From: Clostridia bacterium
GTDB taxonomy: Bacteria > Bacillota > Clostridia > Oscillospirales > CAG-382
Assembly (NCBI GenBank): GCA_017456765.1
Contig: JAFTIR010000030.1
Span: 1-46,906, forward strand
Length of the DNA stretch: 46,906 nt
Direction of reading: 5' to 3'
Position 1 is the stretch's first letter. The number at the start of each line of letters is the position of its first letter. The position numbers and the translations under genes are program-made. The notes beneath the pieces are model-generated. The model searched no databases. It was not told the DNA's origin and worked only from the letters and a program-made list of their open reading frames with translations. Positions 33,019 through 41,172 of the stretch are shown here, one piece after another.

Positions 33019-33561
33019 TTACTCTGCTGCAGCTTCTGTAGCTTCTGCTGCTTCTGCTGCAGGAGCTTCGCCGCTCTTGTCGATGATTGCCTGGAGAGCG
33101 TAAGCAAGACCGTAGAGAGGACCCTGGATGCTTCCGAGTACCTTTCCGATAAGAACTTCCTTAGAGGGAATCTTAGCGAGTGCTTCAACTTCACTTGCTT
33201 CGATAACCGCACCGTCCATCATACCGACTTTAACTTTGAATGAATCGTTGTTTTCAGCAAACTTGCAGAGAACCTTTGCAGGAGCAAGGGGATCTTCGTT
33301 GCTGAAAGCAAAAGCAGTCATACCTTCAAGGTAAGGTTCGAAACCGCTGATACCTGCGATATCTGCAGCCTTCTTGATGTATGTGTTCTTAATAACTGTG
33401 TAATCTACGCCTGCCTTACGGAGTTCAGCTCTGAGGGCTGTATCCTTTTCAACAGTGATGCCGCAATAGTCAACGATAACGCCGGACTTTGCTGCCTTCA
33501 TCTTTTCAGCGAGATCAGCTACTAACTGCTTCTTCTGTTCAAGAATCTTTGCGCTTGGCAT
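33019..33561 (-). CDS. rplJ: 50S ribosomal protein L10
   Basis: A 180-residue protein that anchors L7/L12 to the ribosome. 'MPSAKILEQKKQLVADLAEKM' begins it (the start ATG at 33561 has GGGAGG 8 bases upstream, so the in-frame ATG at 33603 is rejected). The middle has 'GVDYTVIKNTYIKKAA' and the C-terminus is Ala/Glu-rich. It is preceded by a leader that folds as the L10 autoregulatory element. Confidence 0.97.
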   Translation of the reverse strand: MPSAKILEQKKQLVADLAEKMKAAKSGVIVDYCGITVEKDTALRAELRKAGVDYTVIKNTYIKKAADIAGISGFEPYLEGMTAFAFSNEDPLAPAKVLCKFAENNDSFKVKVGMMDGAVIEASEVEALAKIPSKEVLIGKVLGSIQGPLYGLAYALQAIIDKSGEAPAAEAAEATEAAAE

Positions 33562-33581
33562 ATGTTTCACCTCCCAAAAAT

Positions 33582-33615
33582 AAAAAATGCCCTTTTCGAC
33601 CATAGAAAAAGGACA
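33582..33615 (-). terminator. Attenuator in the rplJ leader
   Basis: On the minus strand TGTCCTTTT (33607-33615) pairs with AAAAGGGCA (33588-33596) and is followed by TTTTTT (33582-33587). It lies between the L10-binding structure and the rplJ start, so it should terminate transcription when L10 is in excess. Confidence 0.7.
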
Positions 33616-33639
33616 ATGTAGGGAGAATATAAATATAAA

Positions 33640-33756
33640 ATATCACTATTCTCATTATATTACATCTTCCTCGACAGGCGAGCCGCTGCCTACGGCTCAT
33701 TATAGCTTCAGACAAGGCTTCTGCCCTGCCACGCCACCTGTTTTCTCAGGTCAACA
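33640..33756 (-). ncRNA. Ribosomal protein L10 leader
   Basis: On the minus strand the RNA has ACCTG/CAGGT (33736-33751) closing a GAGAAAA-type loop, a GAGCCG/CGGCTC hairpin (33680-33698), and the single-stranded CGAGGAAG that follows. This order is the one of the Firmicutes L10 leader that binds the L10-L12 complex. It begins at the promoter and ends at the attenuator. Confidence 0.75.
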
Positions 33757-33761
33757 CGAGT

Positions 33762-33790
33762 ATATTACCACAAAGAATTTCATTTGTCAA
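33762..33790 (-). promoter_or_regulatory. Promoter of rplJL
   Basis: On the minus strand TTGACA (33785-33790), 17 bases, TAATAT (33762-33767). Confidence 0.8.
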
Positions 33791-33824
33791 TACTTTTTTC
33801 AAAAAAATTCGATTTAAAAAAACA

Positions 33825-33853
33825 TTGACAAATTATTTGCCGTATGATAATAT
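33825..33853 (+). promoter_or_regulatory. Promoter of the WG-repeat lipoprotein gene
   Basis: TTGACA (33825-33830), 17 bases, TAATAT (33848-33853). Confidence 0.8.
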
Positions 33854-33906
33854 GTTTTTGGCTTTTTATGCCACAGTTATATCATAATTTGAAAGGAAGA
33901 ATCTTC

Positions 33907-35229
33907 ATGAAGAAAACTTCACTGTTACTCGGCATTTTACTCTGCATTGTTATGATTTTCTCTTTGGTCTGCTGTGATGACGGGGATAAAGAAAAAAACG
34001 ACGTAACACCAAAACAAGACAAAGAAGAAACAGTTCCAGAAAGTTCTTCCGAAAATGCACCTGAAAAATCAGATGTTCAGGGTGCAGAAAGTAATGCAAC
34101 TCCCAAGGAAGAAGACAATCGGGGCGCAAAGCTCACAACAGACACTAACCTTTCAAAATATCTTGTAAGAGCCGCAAGTGAAAAGGACGGTCTTTACGGA
34201 TATGTTGATGTAAGAAGCGGAAAGTATGTTATAGAACCCACATTTACATTTGCGGACATCGCCTTCGGAGATGACGGCTGGGCATGCGTTTCAATCGATG
34301 ATTTCAAAACTGCAATTAACACAAGTGGAGAGTATCTCTTTAAAGAGGGAGAAATCGAAGACAAGGTAAGCTATGAAGGAGACTGCATTGTTGTAAAAAA
34401 AGGCGACAAATGTTATCTTTACCATGGTGCAGATTATGTGTGCGAGCTCAAGTGCGAGGACGAAACTCTGAACCTCAGACCAACAAGTGCATTTGCAAAG
34501 GGCTTCGGTTACAACAGCATGTATGACCCCGACAGATACATTGTTCTCGGGGCTTCCAAAAAGGGAAAGAGCGGTTTTTCCTATTGGCTCTGGTTTGACA
34601 AGGACGGAAAATTCCTTTACAAAGCAGAAGAAGCCGGCTCCTTTGCAGGCGACGAAACAGGATATTATCACTTTGCCGACAACAAGGTTACAAAGATTGA
34701 TTCAGATGGAAACGTCATTGAGGAAATTGCGACAAAATCAAGCGTACACAACGTTTCGTACGACGGCGACAACTGGTACACAATGATTGACGGAACAGTT
34801 TATACAAACGGCTTTACTCCTCTTAACACAAAACCAAAATTCTATGCACATGATGCGTACAACATCATAGCGGGCGACGGAATACTCAAGATAAACGATA
34901 TGTATCTCGATTCATCATACAGCCGTTTCTATTCCTTCCATACCGACGATTATTCTTACGGCTTCCAGAACGGATATGCAAAGGTAGACGGTGGTGCTCC
35001 CGGTGCGTGGGGCGGAGACTTTAACGGTTATATCGACACACAAGGTAATAGTGTTTACGAAATTACAGATAAAGAAAACTTTGATTCATACACAAGTATT
35101 CTCCCCGACGGCTACTTCGTTTTCGGAAACGAAGATAACCTTTACGGAATAAAGAATCTTGACGGAACCACTGTTGTTGAACCTACATACACATCTCTCT
35201 ACATGAGAGAAAACGGCAGACACGCTTAA
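33907..35229 (+). CDS. WG-repeat lipoprotein
   Basis: A 440-residue exported protein. The N-terminus (KK, then a hydrophobic 'LLLGILLCIVMIFSLV', then CC) is a lipoprotein-type signal, though the lipobox (LVCC) is not ideal. A low-complexity acidic linker (about 24-75) follows. The rest holds WG-type repeats such as 'DGLYGYVDVRSGKYVIEP' and 'NLYGIKNLDGTTVVEPTY'. These repeats are common in surface proteins of gut bacteria; the function is unknown. GAAAGGAAG precedes the ATG at 33907. Confidence 0.8.
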   Translation: MKKTSLLLGILLCIVMIFSLVCCDDGDKEKNDVTPKQDKEETVPESSSENAPEKSDVQGAESNATPKEEDNRGAKLTTDTNLSKYLVRAASEKDGLYGYVDVRSGKYVIEPTFTFADIAFGDDGWACVSIDDFKTAINTSGEYLFKEGEIEDKVSYEGDCIVVKKGDKCYLYHGADYVCELKCEDETLNLRPTSAFAKGFGYNSMYDPDRYIVLGASKKGKSGFSYWLWFDKDGKFLYKAEEAGSFAGDETGYYHFADNKVTKIDSDGNVIEEIATKSSVHNVSYDGDNWYTMIDGTVYTNGFTPLNTKPKFYAHDAYNIIAGDGILKINDMYLDSSYSRFYSFHTDDYSYGFQNGYAKVDGGAPGAWGGDFNGYIDTQGNSVYEITDKENFDSYTSILPDGYFVFGNEDNLYGIKNLDGTTVVEPTYTSLYMRENGRHA

Positions 35230-35238
35230 CTGAATTTT

Positions 35239-35271
35239 AACGGCGATTGTGAAAATACAGTCGCCGTTTTT
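35239..35271 (+). terminator. Terminator of the WG-repeat lipoprotein gene
   Basis: A 12-bp stem (35239-35250 with 35257-35268, one G-U pair) followed by TTT. Confidence 0.85.
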
Positions 35272-35341
35272 GCATTTCGCTCTTTAAATATTCATAATAT
35301 TGATGTATCATATATTAAAGATGAAAACGGAGGGATGTGCA

Positions 35342-36205
35342 GTGTTCTTCAAGCGCGGAAAAGGTGATGTTTTTTATTATACAAGCAGTCTGCTGTCGGA
35401 ACATGGTATTGCCCACGGCTTTTTTACCCGTCACGGCGGCGTAAGCAGTGGCGATTTTTCATCTCTCAACGTGAGCACCGCAAGGAAGGACAAAAGCGGA
35501 AACTGCGATGCCCCTCTTAATGTATACAGGAATTACGTAATTGCCCTGTCCTGTCTTGAAACGACGCCCGAAAGAGCAGTCGGTGCAAAGCAGGTTCACG
35601 GAGATGTTGTGCTATGTGTCGAAAGCGGCGACGGCGGAAAGGGCACAAATCCCATTCTTCCCGAAATGTGCGGCTGTGACGGGCTTTTTCTTGACGAAAC
35701 CACAACTGGGGTTGATGCTCTTTGCGTTAAAACTGCCGACTGCGTGCCGATTCTTCTGTCGTCAAAGGACGGAAAACAGGTTTCTGCCGTCCACGCAGGC
35801 TGGAGAGGAACGGTTTTGGATATTGTCACAAAGGCGGCAGAAAAATTCGACTGTCCCAAAGAAGACATTTTATGTGCGGTAGGTCCGTGTATAGGTGTCT
35901 GCTGTTATGAAGTAGGCGAAGAGGTATACGAGGCTGTAAAAAGTCTGTTTTCATATAAGGGTATGGAAAATCTTACTGACAGTATGTTCAGAAATGTATG
36001 CACCTGCTCTGCTTGTTCAAAGAAAAAGGCAAATCTTTCCGAAATCAACAAAGCCCTTCTTATCGCCTTCGGAATCCCCGAGGAAAACATTGATGTCTCG
36101 GGAATCTGCACGGTCTGTCACGAAAAGGAGTTCTTTTCCCACAGAAAGAGCGGCGGTTTTTCGGGAACATTTGTGTCGGCTATTCGCCGACAAATTAGAA
36201 ATTAG
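35342..36205 (+). CDS. pgeF: Peptidoglycan editing factor / purine nucleoside phosphorylase YfiH-type
   Basis: A 287-residue Cu-oxidase_4/laccase-fold protein. 'FFTRHGGVSSGDFSSLN', 'GAKQVHGDVV', 'TADCVPILL', 'AVHAGWRGT', and 'VGPCIGVCCYEVG' are the family motifs, with the His and Cys zinc ligands kept. Family members clear wrong amino acids from peptidoglycan precursors or phosphorolyse adenosine and inosine. I start at the GTG at 35342, which has GGAGGG 7 bases upstream; an ATG at 35300 is possible but lacks such a site. Confidence 0.93.
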   Translation: MFFKRGKGDVFYYTSSLLSEHGIAHGFFTRHGGVSSGDFSSLNVSTARKDKSGNCDAPLNVYRNYVIALSCLETTPERAVGAKQVHGDVVLCVESGDGGKGTNPILPEMCGCDGLFLDETTTGVDALCVKTADCVPILLSSKDGKQVSAVHAGWRGTVLDIVTKAAEKFDCPKEDILCAVGPCIGVCCYEVGEEVYEAVKSLFSYKGMENLTDSMFRNVCTCSACSKKKANLSEINKALLIAFGIPEENIDVSGICTVCHEKEFFSHRKSGGFSGTFVSAIRRQIRN

Positions 36206-36230
36206 GAATTTGGAATTAGGAATTTGGAAT
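36191..36230 (+). repeat. AATTAGGAATT-type short tandem repeat, copy 1
   Basis: Degenerate units of AATTAG(A/G)AATT and AATTTGG fill the gap between pgeF and the radical SAM gene. The last units give AGGA 7 bases before the ATG at 36229, so the repeat supplies the ribosome binding site and the first base or two of the gene. Confidence 0.75.
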
Positions 36231-37080
36231 GAAAGACACATTCAACAAGGCATATCTTGAAATAACAAATATATGCAATCTTTCCTGCTCCTTCTGCAAA
36301 GGGACGGACAGGGAAAAATGCTTCATGTCTGAGGAAAACTTTAAGATTGCAGCGACAAAACTGCGAAGCCTCACTTCATACCTGTATCTTCACATTCTCG
36401 GAGAGCCAACGCTTCACCCGAGCCTTTCAAGGTTTCTTGAAATATGTGGGGAACTTGATTTCAAGGTTATCATAACAACTAACGGAACGCTTCTGCCAAA
36501 GGTCGGAGAAACTTTGCTTTCCTCCCCCGCCCTTCACAAAGTGAACATTTCACTTCATGCACTCGAGGCAAACGAAAGGCTGTCCTTTGACGAATATCTT
36601 GACGGGTGTACAGACTTTGCAGGCAGGATGTCGGAGAAGGGAAAAATCTGCGTGCTTCGCCTATGGAACGGCGACTCCGACGGCAAATACGGAAGCGGAA
36701 AGCTCAATGAGGGTATTCTGTCAAGGCTTTCTCAAAAATTTGACAGGTCGTTATGGACAGAAAACACCAAGGGATACAGGCTTTCGGACAAGCTGTTTTT
36801 AGAGTTTGCCGAAAGATTTGAATGGAGAGAAGAAAGCGACGATGACTCGGTGCGCTGTTACGGCCTTCGTGACCAAATAGGTGTGCTGGTTGACGGCACA
36901 GTAGTTCCCTGCTGTATCGACTGCGACGGCGCCATACCCTTAGGCAATATATTTACAGACGACATAAAACAGATCATAAATTCTCCTTTTGCAAAGACAA
37001 TGGCAGAGGGTTTTCGATGCGGAAAAGCAGTTCACCCGTATTGCAAAAAATGCGGTTTTGTACGCAAAAGATTACAATGA
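36229..37080 (+). CDS. Radical SAM protein with SPASM-like C-terminus
   Basis: A 283-residue enzyme. The 4Fe-4S cysteines that bind SAM are in 'ITNICNLSCSFCKGT' (CxxxCxxC). The C-terminus has a cysteine-rich SPASM-like set: 'CCIDC' and 'HPYCKKCGF'. Substrates of such proteins are often peptides or proteins, but no precursor peptide is seen nearby. It begins within a short repeat that provides its ribosome site. Confidence 0.88.
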   Translation: MKDTFNKAYLEITNICNLSCSFCKGTDREKCFMSEENFKIAATKLRSLTSYLYLHILGEPTLHPSLSRFLEICGELDFKVIITTNGTLLPKVGETLLSSPALHKVNISLHALEANERLSFDEYLDGCTDFAGRMSEKGKICVLRLWNGDSDGKYGSGKLNEGILSRLSQKFDRSLWTENTKGYRLSDKLFLEFAERFEWREESDDDSVRCYGLRDQIGVLVDGTVVPCCIDCDGAIPLGNIFTDDIKQIINSPFAKTMAEGFRCGKAVHPYCKKCGFVRKRLQ

Positions 37081-37111
37081 ATTAGAAATTAAGAATTAGG
37101 AATAAGGAATT
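37081..37111 (+). repeat. AATTAGGAATT-type short tandem repeat, copy 2
   Basis: The same type of units (ATTAGAAATTAAGAATTAGG then AATAAGGAAT) fills the gap between the radical SAM gene and the EamA gene. AAGGA at 37104-37108 stands 7 bases before the ATG at 37116, as in copy 1. Confidence 0.75.
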
Positions 37112-37115
37112 GACA

Positions 37116-38018
37116 ATGAACATTAAAAACTCTATTTACATAATACTCGCAGGCATTTTCTGGGGAAGCATGGGTCTTTTTGTACATGTGCTCACCGACA
37201 CCTTCGGTTTTTCTTCAATACAAGGTGCAGTAATCAGAATTACAACCTGCGTTGTAATCCTCGGCATTTTTCTTCTTATTAAGGACAGAAAGCTATTCAA
37301 GGTAAACCCAAAGCACCTGCCTCTTCTTGCGGCAAACGGACTTATAAGCGTACTTCTTATGACCTCATTTTACTTTGCCTCGGTAAGTGCAGGAACATCA
37401 ATGTCAATAACAGCAGTTCTCGTGTACACTGCACCCTTTATAGTCGTGCTTGTATCATGCCTCTTTATGGGAGAAAAGTTTACCGTTCAGAAGGTGGTCT
37501 CTCTCATTATTGCTTTTGTCGGCTGCTGTCTTGTTTCTCTTACGGATACAGGTAAATCAACGCCCCTGGGTCTTCTTTTCGGCGTTCTTTCGGGAGCTTC
37601 CTATGCTCTTTACAGCATACTTTCCACCCTTGCACTCAGAAGAAATCTTCATTCCTTTACCGTAACCTTCTATTCCTTTGTTTTCGCTTCCGTGGGCTGT
37701 ATTTTTATAGCAATTTTCACCGATATGGGCTCGGTTTTTGCCGCAGCGACAGACATTCCGAAGCTAACATTTGCAATGCTCGGTACGGGGCTCGTGACAG
37801 CCGTTCTCCCCTTTACACTTTATACGGCGGGACTCTCGGGAACAAGCCCCGCAAAAGCATCAATCATGGCTTATATTGAGCCTATTGCCGCCTGCGTTTT
37901 CGGCTATTTCAGAGGCGAGAGCATGACACCCCTCATGATTCTCGGAATCGTACTTACGGTTATGGCAATAGTATTTCTTAATATAAAGATTCCATTTCTT
38001 TCCCGCGAGGAAAAATGA
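37116..38018 (+). CDS. EamA-family (DMT) transporter
   Basis: A 300-residue membrane protein with about ten helices in two EamA halves; 'ILAGIFWGSMGLFVHVL' opens the first and 'LGLLFGVLSGASYALYSIL' the second. The family exports amino acids, nucleobases or metabolites; the substrate is unknown. The start is the ATG at 37116 with AAGGA 7 bases upstream. Its stop overlaps the start of the DUF523 gene by 4 bases. Confidence 0.9.
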   Translation: MNIKNSIYIILAGIFWGSMGLFVHVLTDTFGFSSIQGAVIRITTCVVILGIFLLIKDRKLFKVNPKHLPLLAANGLISVLLMTSFYFASVSAGTSMSITAVLVYTAPFIVVLVSCLFMGEKFTVQKVVSLIIAFVGCCLVSLTDTGKSTPLGLLFGVLSGASYALYSILSTLALRRNLHSFTVTFYSFVFASVGCIFIAIFTDMGSVFAAATDIPKLTFAMLGTGLVTAVLPFTLYTAGLSGTSPAKASIMAYIEPIAACVFGYFRGESMTPLMILGIVLTVMAIVFLNIKIPFLSREEK

Positions 38019-38464
38019 TGGAAAAGCTGCTTATAAGTGCCTGCCTTTACGGAGAAAAATGCAGGTATGACGGGAAGGACAATCTGCTCTCGCGCCTTGA
38101 TTTGCTGAAAGAAAAGTTTACTCTTATTCCCATATGTCCCGAGGTTTCGGGCGGACTTGCAACGCCGAGAAATCCTTCGGAGATTATCGGGAAAAGTGTT
38201 GTTATGAACAATGGCAGCGATGTGACGGCAGAGTACAAAAAGGGTGCAGAAGCAGCACTCAAAACGGCACTCGATAACGGCTGCAAAGTCGCACTCATGA
38301 AAGCCAAAAGTCCCTCCTGCGGCTCGGGGAAAATATATGACGGAACATTTTCAAAAACGCTTGTCGACGGTGACGGAATAACCGCAAGACTATTAAAAGA
38401 GCACGGCATAAAGGTGTTCGACGAAACGCAAGTTTCCGAGCTTCTCGAATATATCAAAGCTTAA
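38015..38464 (+). CDS. DUF523 family protein
   Basis: A 149-residue protein with the DUF523 motifs: 'ISACLYGEKCRYDGK', 'CPEVSGGLATPR', and 'AKSPSCGSGKIYDG'. The conserved cysteines suggest a metal or Fe-S site; related proteins take part in thiouracil or tRNA processes, but the function is not settled. It is translationally coupled to the EamA gene (ATGA overlap) and ends just at a hairpin repeat. Confidence 0.9.
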   Translation: MMEKLLISACLYGEKCRYDGKDNLLSRLDLLKEKFTLIPICPEVSGGLATPRNPSEIIGKSVVMNNGSDVTAEYKKGAEAALKTALDNGCKVALMKAKSPSCGSGKIYDGTFSKTLVDGDGITARLLKEHGIKVFDETQVSELLEYIKA

Positions 38465-38465
38465 T

Positions 38466-38531
38466 GATGCCTTCAGGCATCCGCTTTCTCCCTCAGTCGC
38501 CTCCGGGCGACAGCTCCCTCCCGGAGGGAGC
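38466..38531 (+). repeat. Triple-hairpin palindromic repeat
   Basis: Three hairpins in a row: GATGCC/GGCATC (38466-38481), GTCGCC/GGCGAC (38496-38511), GCTCCCTCC/GGAGGGAGC (38513-38531). It starts two bases after the DUF523 stop. It resembles palindromic repeats I recall as common in gut Firmicutes genomes. It is open in frame with the NUDIX gene, so it can be mistaken for an N-terminal extension (SPPGDSSLPEGAFEY). Confidence 0.75.
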
Positions 38532-38562
38532 CTTTGAATACACAAACAAAGGCGGTTATAAA

Positions 38563-39018
38563 ATGATAAACTCATCCCTCATTTACATAAAAAAAGACGG
38601 CAAATACTTAATGCTTCACCGTGTTAAGAAAAAGAACGACATGAACCATGACAAGTGGATTGGTATCGGCGGAAAATTTGAACATGGAGAAAGTCCCGAG
38701 GATTGTGTGCGTCGGGAAACCACCGAGGAAACAGGGCTTGTTTTAGGAAAAGTAGAATATCGTGGAATTATCACCTTTGTTCTCGGGGACGAGACGGAAT
38801 ACATGCACCTTTTCACATCAAGCGACTTTTCGGGACAAATGAAAGAGATATGTGACGAGGGAAATCCCGAATGGGTAGATATAAAAGAGGTTTACAACCT
38901 GCCCATATGGGAGGGCGACAAGATTTTCTTAAAGCTCATCGAAAGTGACGAAACTCCGTTCTTTTCACTCAAGCTGGTGTATGAGAACGACATACTGGTT
39001 GAACATATTTTATATTAA
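38563..39018 (+). CDS. NUDIX hydrolase (8-oxo-dGTP diphosphatase-like)
   Basis: A 151-residue hydrolase with a full Nudix box (GGKFEHGE, then RRETTEETGL: G x5 E x7 RE xx EE x G). It cleaves nucleoside diphosphate-linked compounds; MutT-like clean-up is likely. I start at the ATG at 38563, which has AAGGCGG upstream; the in-frame ATG at 38464 would translate the palindromic repeat. Confidence 0.88.
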   Translation: MINSSLIYIKKDGKYLMLHRVKKKNDMNHDKWIGIGGKFEHGESPEDCVRRETTEETGLVLGKVEYRGIITFVLGDETEYMHLFTSSDFSGQMKEICDEGNPEWVDIKEVYNLPIWEGDKIFLKLIESDETPFFSLKLVYENDILVEHILY

Positions 39019-39019
39019 A

Positions 39020-39055
39020 AGAAGACCTTGCAGAGCAAAATCTGTAAGGTCTTCT
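39020..39055. terminator. Bidirectional terminator between NUDIX and proB
   Basis: A 15-bp stem (39020-39034 with 39041-39055, one G-U). T-rich on the plus side (TTGTTT) and in the descending arm on the minus side. Confidence 0.85.
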
Positions 39056-39058
39056 TGT

Positions 39059-39853
39059 TTATTGTGCAAAAAAGTGTGTCCCCACTTCTTTTCCCTCGAG
39101 AATCTCATAAATTCTCTCGGGTTTGTTACCGATGGTCACATACATATCAATTCCACGGTCTGTTACGTATTTTGCCGCTTCAAGTTTAGTCGCCATACCG
39201 CCTGTACCTCTGTTTGAACCGGCTCCGTTAGCTAAAGATATTATGCTGTCGTCTATCTTTTCCACTTTATGTATAAGTTTTGCATGAGGGTTCGTTCTGG
39301 GGTTATCATCATAAAGTCCCTCAATATCAGACATGATTATAAGCTTGTTCGCTCCCACAAGTCCTGCAACAATGGCAGACAAAGTATCGTTATCGCCAAA
39401 CACTTTTTTGGGCGACTCAATCTGATGATGGCTGACAGAGTCATTTTCGTTTACTATCGGAATTATTCCGTTTTCAAGCAATGCCGAGAAGGTGTTTTTT
39501 AGATTATTTCGTCTATACTCCGACTCAATATCCTCCTCCGTCAGGAGAATCTGTGCCACCATGTTGCCGTACTCTCCGAAAAGTTTATCGTACATATGCA
39601 TCAGCTCACACTGACCTACTGCCGCTGCCGCTTGCTTCATTTTCATGTCTTTCGGTCTTTCGGGAAGGCGCATTTTATTGACACCTACCGAAATTGCACC
39701 CGACGAAACGAGCACCACCTCGTACCCTGAATTTCTCAGGTCCGACAGCACCTGACAGAGTTTGTCAAGTGTCTTTATATCCACCGAGCCGTTTTCATGT
39801 GTGAGGGTTGATGTACCAACCTTTATTACTATTCTGTTATCTGTTTTTTGCAT
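39059..39853 (-). CDS. proB: Glutamate 5-kinase (no PUA domain)
   Basis: A 264-residue kinase that makes gamma-glutamyl phosphate, the first step of proline synthesis. 'IVIKVGTSTLT', 'VLVSSGAISVG', 'NENDSV', and 'FGDNDTLSA' are the family motifs; 'GTGGMATKLEAA' follows. The C-terminal PUA domain of longer forms is absent, as in many Firmicutes. AAGGA precedes the ATG, 17 bases after the larA stop. Its partner proA lies 4.7 kb away on the same strand, which is unusual. Confidence 0.96.
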   Translation of the reverse strand: MQKTDNRIVIKVGTSTLTHENGSVDIKTLDKLCQVLSDLRNSGYEVVLVSSGAISVGVNKMRLPERPKDMKMKQAAAAVGQCELMHMYDKLFGEYGNMVAQILLTEEDIESEYRRNNLKNTFSALLENGIIPIVNENDSVSHHQIESPKKVFGDNDTLSAIVAGLVGANKLIIMSDIEGLYDDNPRTNPHAKLIHKVEKIDDSIISLANGAGSNRGTGGMATKLEAAKYVTDRGIDMYVTIGNKPERIYEILEGKEVGTHFFAQ

Positions 39854-39870
39854 TTGAATCAGTCCTTTTA

Positions 39871-41148
39871 TTATCTTACAACCACCGACACGCCATCAGG
39901 GATAGCGGTTATGGTTACATCGTTTTTGCCTAGAATTTTCTTTGCCTTTGCGATTGCTTCATCTATCGAATGAGCAGGAATCATATGTAGTTTTTCTATC
40001 ATACGGTCATCCATCTGCGAAATATAAATCACCTTTGCGCGCATGAGGACTCGTAGCATAATCTGAGTCTGCCACTGGTCAGGCACGGTTTCATTTCTCT
40101 TGCGATTCATAAAAACATTCATCGTCTTGTTTATATCCTCTTGGTCAGCAAGCTGGTGATAAAAATGTTCACCACCTATACCGTCAGACGAGGATGCAAT
40201 CATGATAATAACGCCGCCCTGTTTAACGGTCGCTTCTGCAGCAGTCATTCCCTTTACCGCCTGATATACATTCTGGTCAAGGGGATAGCCGCCGTTGGTT
40301 GAAATAACAATATCGGAATATACCGCCTTTGCACCGCACTTGTCCGACAAAAAATCAGTTCCCTTTTTGTGAGCCTGTTCCAAGTCTCCGGCAACGGCAT
40401 AAATAACTTCCTTTTCGGAGTTGAGAACAACATTTACAATAAACTGCAGCTTTGCTTTTTTTGCCGCCCACAGCATATCCTCATGAATGGGATTATTCTC
40501 AAGCACACCTGTTCTTGCATTTTCGTGACTTATAAATTCGGAGCAGTGGTTTGCAAGCACCGTGCCTCTTCCCGCAACACCCGGCAAAACGCTCTTTCGT
40601 CCACCTGAAAAGCCTGCAAAGAAGTGTGGCTCAATAAAGCCCTCGGAAACAAGCAGGTCGGCTTCGACGGCAATAGAGTTTATTTCGCACTCTCCGCCCG
40701 AAGGCAATGTGCCGATATTTACAAGCTTTTCTCTTTCATCGCAGTCATGAACATATATGTTTTCCTTTTCGACGATTTCTTTTCCGAATTTTGAAACAAG
40801 CTCGTCCTTTGTTGTGCCTCTGTGACAGCCTGTTGCTATGAGAATTGTAATATTCGCCTCAGGATTTCCTTTTCTTATCTCGTCAAGCATAAGCGGCATA
40901 ATAATTCTGCTTGGAACAGGTCTCGTATGGTCGCTTGCTATAACAACAACATTATTCTTTCCCACCGAAAGCTCGGAAAGCTTCGGAGAGCCAATGGGGT
41001 TTTCCAATGCCCTTTTTACAAGCGTTATTTCATCAGCCTGCGGCTCATATTCCTCTATGGAAGAGGTCAGAATCCCTGCGAGTTCTTTTTCGTCAAAGCT
41101 GTATTTCAGTTTTTCTTTTCCGTACGGAAAGTGTATTTCTTTTGCCAC
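39871..41148 (-). CDS. larA: Nickel-dependent lactate racemase-type protein (LarA family)
   Basis: A 425-residue LarA/DUF2088 protein. 'ASDHTRPVP', 'IATGCHRG', 'GFSGGRKSVLPGV' (with the lysine that carries the nickel-pincer cofactor) and 'ANHCSEF' match the family. LarA racemises lactate and related 2-hydroxyacids. The cofactor genes larB, larC and larE are not in the window, so cofactor supply cannot be judged. The start is GTG at 41148. It follows the DUF4886 gene by 24 bases and precedes proB by 17. Confidence 0.88.
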   Translation of the reverse strand: MAKEIHFPYGKEKLKYSFDEKELAGILTSSIEEYEPQADEITLVKRALENPIGSPKLSELSVGKNNVVVIASDHTRPVPSRIIMPLMLDEIRKGNPEANITILIATGCHRGTTKDELVSKFGKEIVEKENIYVHDCDEREKLVNIGTLPSGGECEINSIAVEADLLVSEGFIEPHFFAGFSGGRKSVLPGVAGRGTVLANHCSEFISHENARTGVLENNPIHEDMLWAAKKAKLQFIVNVVLNSEKEVIYAVAGDLEQAHKKGTDFLSDKCGAKAVYSDIVISTNGGYPLDQNVYQAVKGMTAAEATVKQGGVIIMIASSSDGIGGEHFYHQLADQEDINKTMNVFMNRKRNETVPDQWQTQIMLRVLMRAKVIYISQMDDRMIEKLHMIPAHSIDEAIAKAKKILGKNDVTITAIPDGVSVVVR

Positions 41149-41172
41149 TATTCGTATTACCTTTCTTTGATT

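Noticed and set aside
38464..38562. 33-residue extension of the NUDIX protein
   Set aside because: It is translation of the triple-hairpin repeat; a better start lies at 38563.
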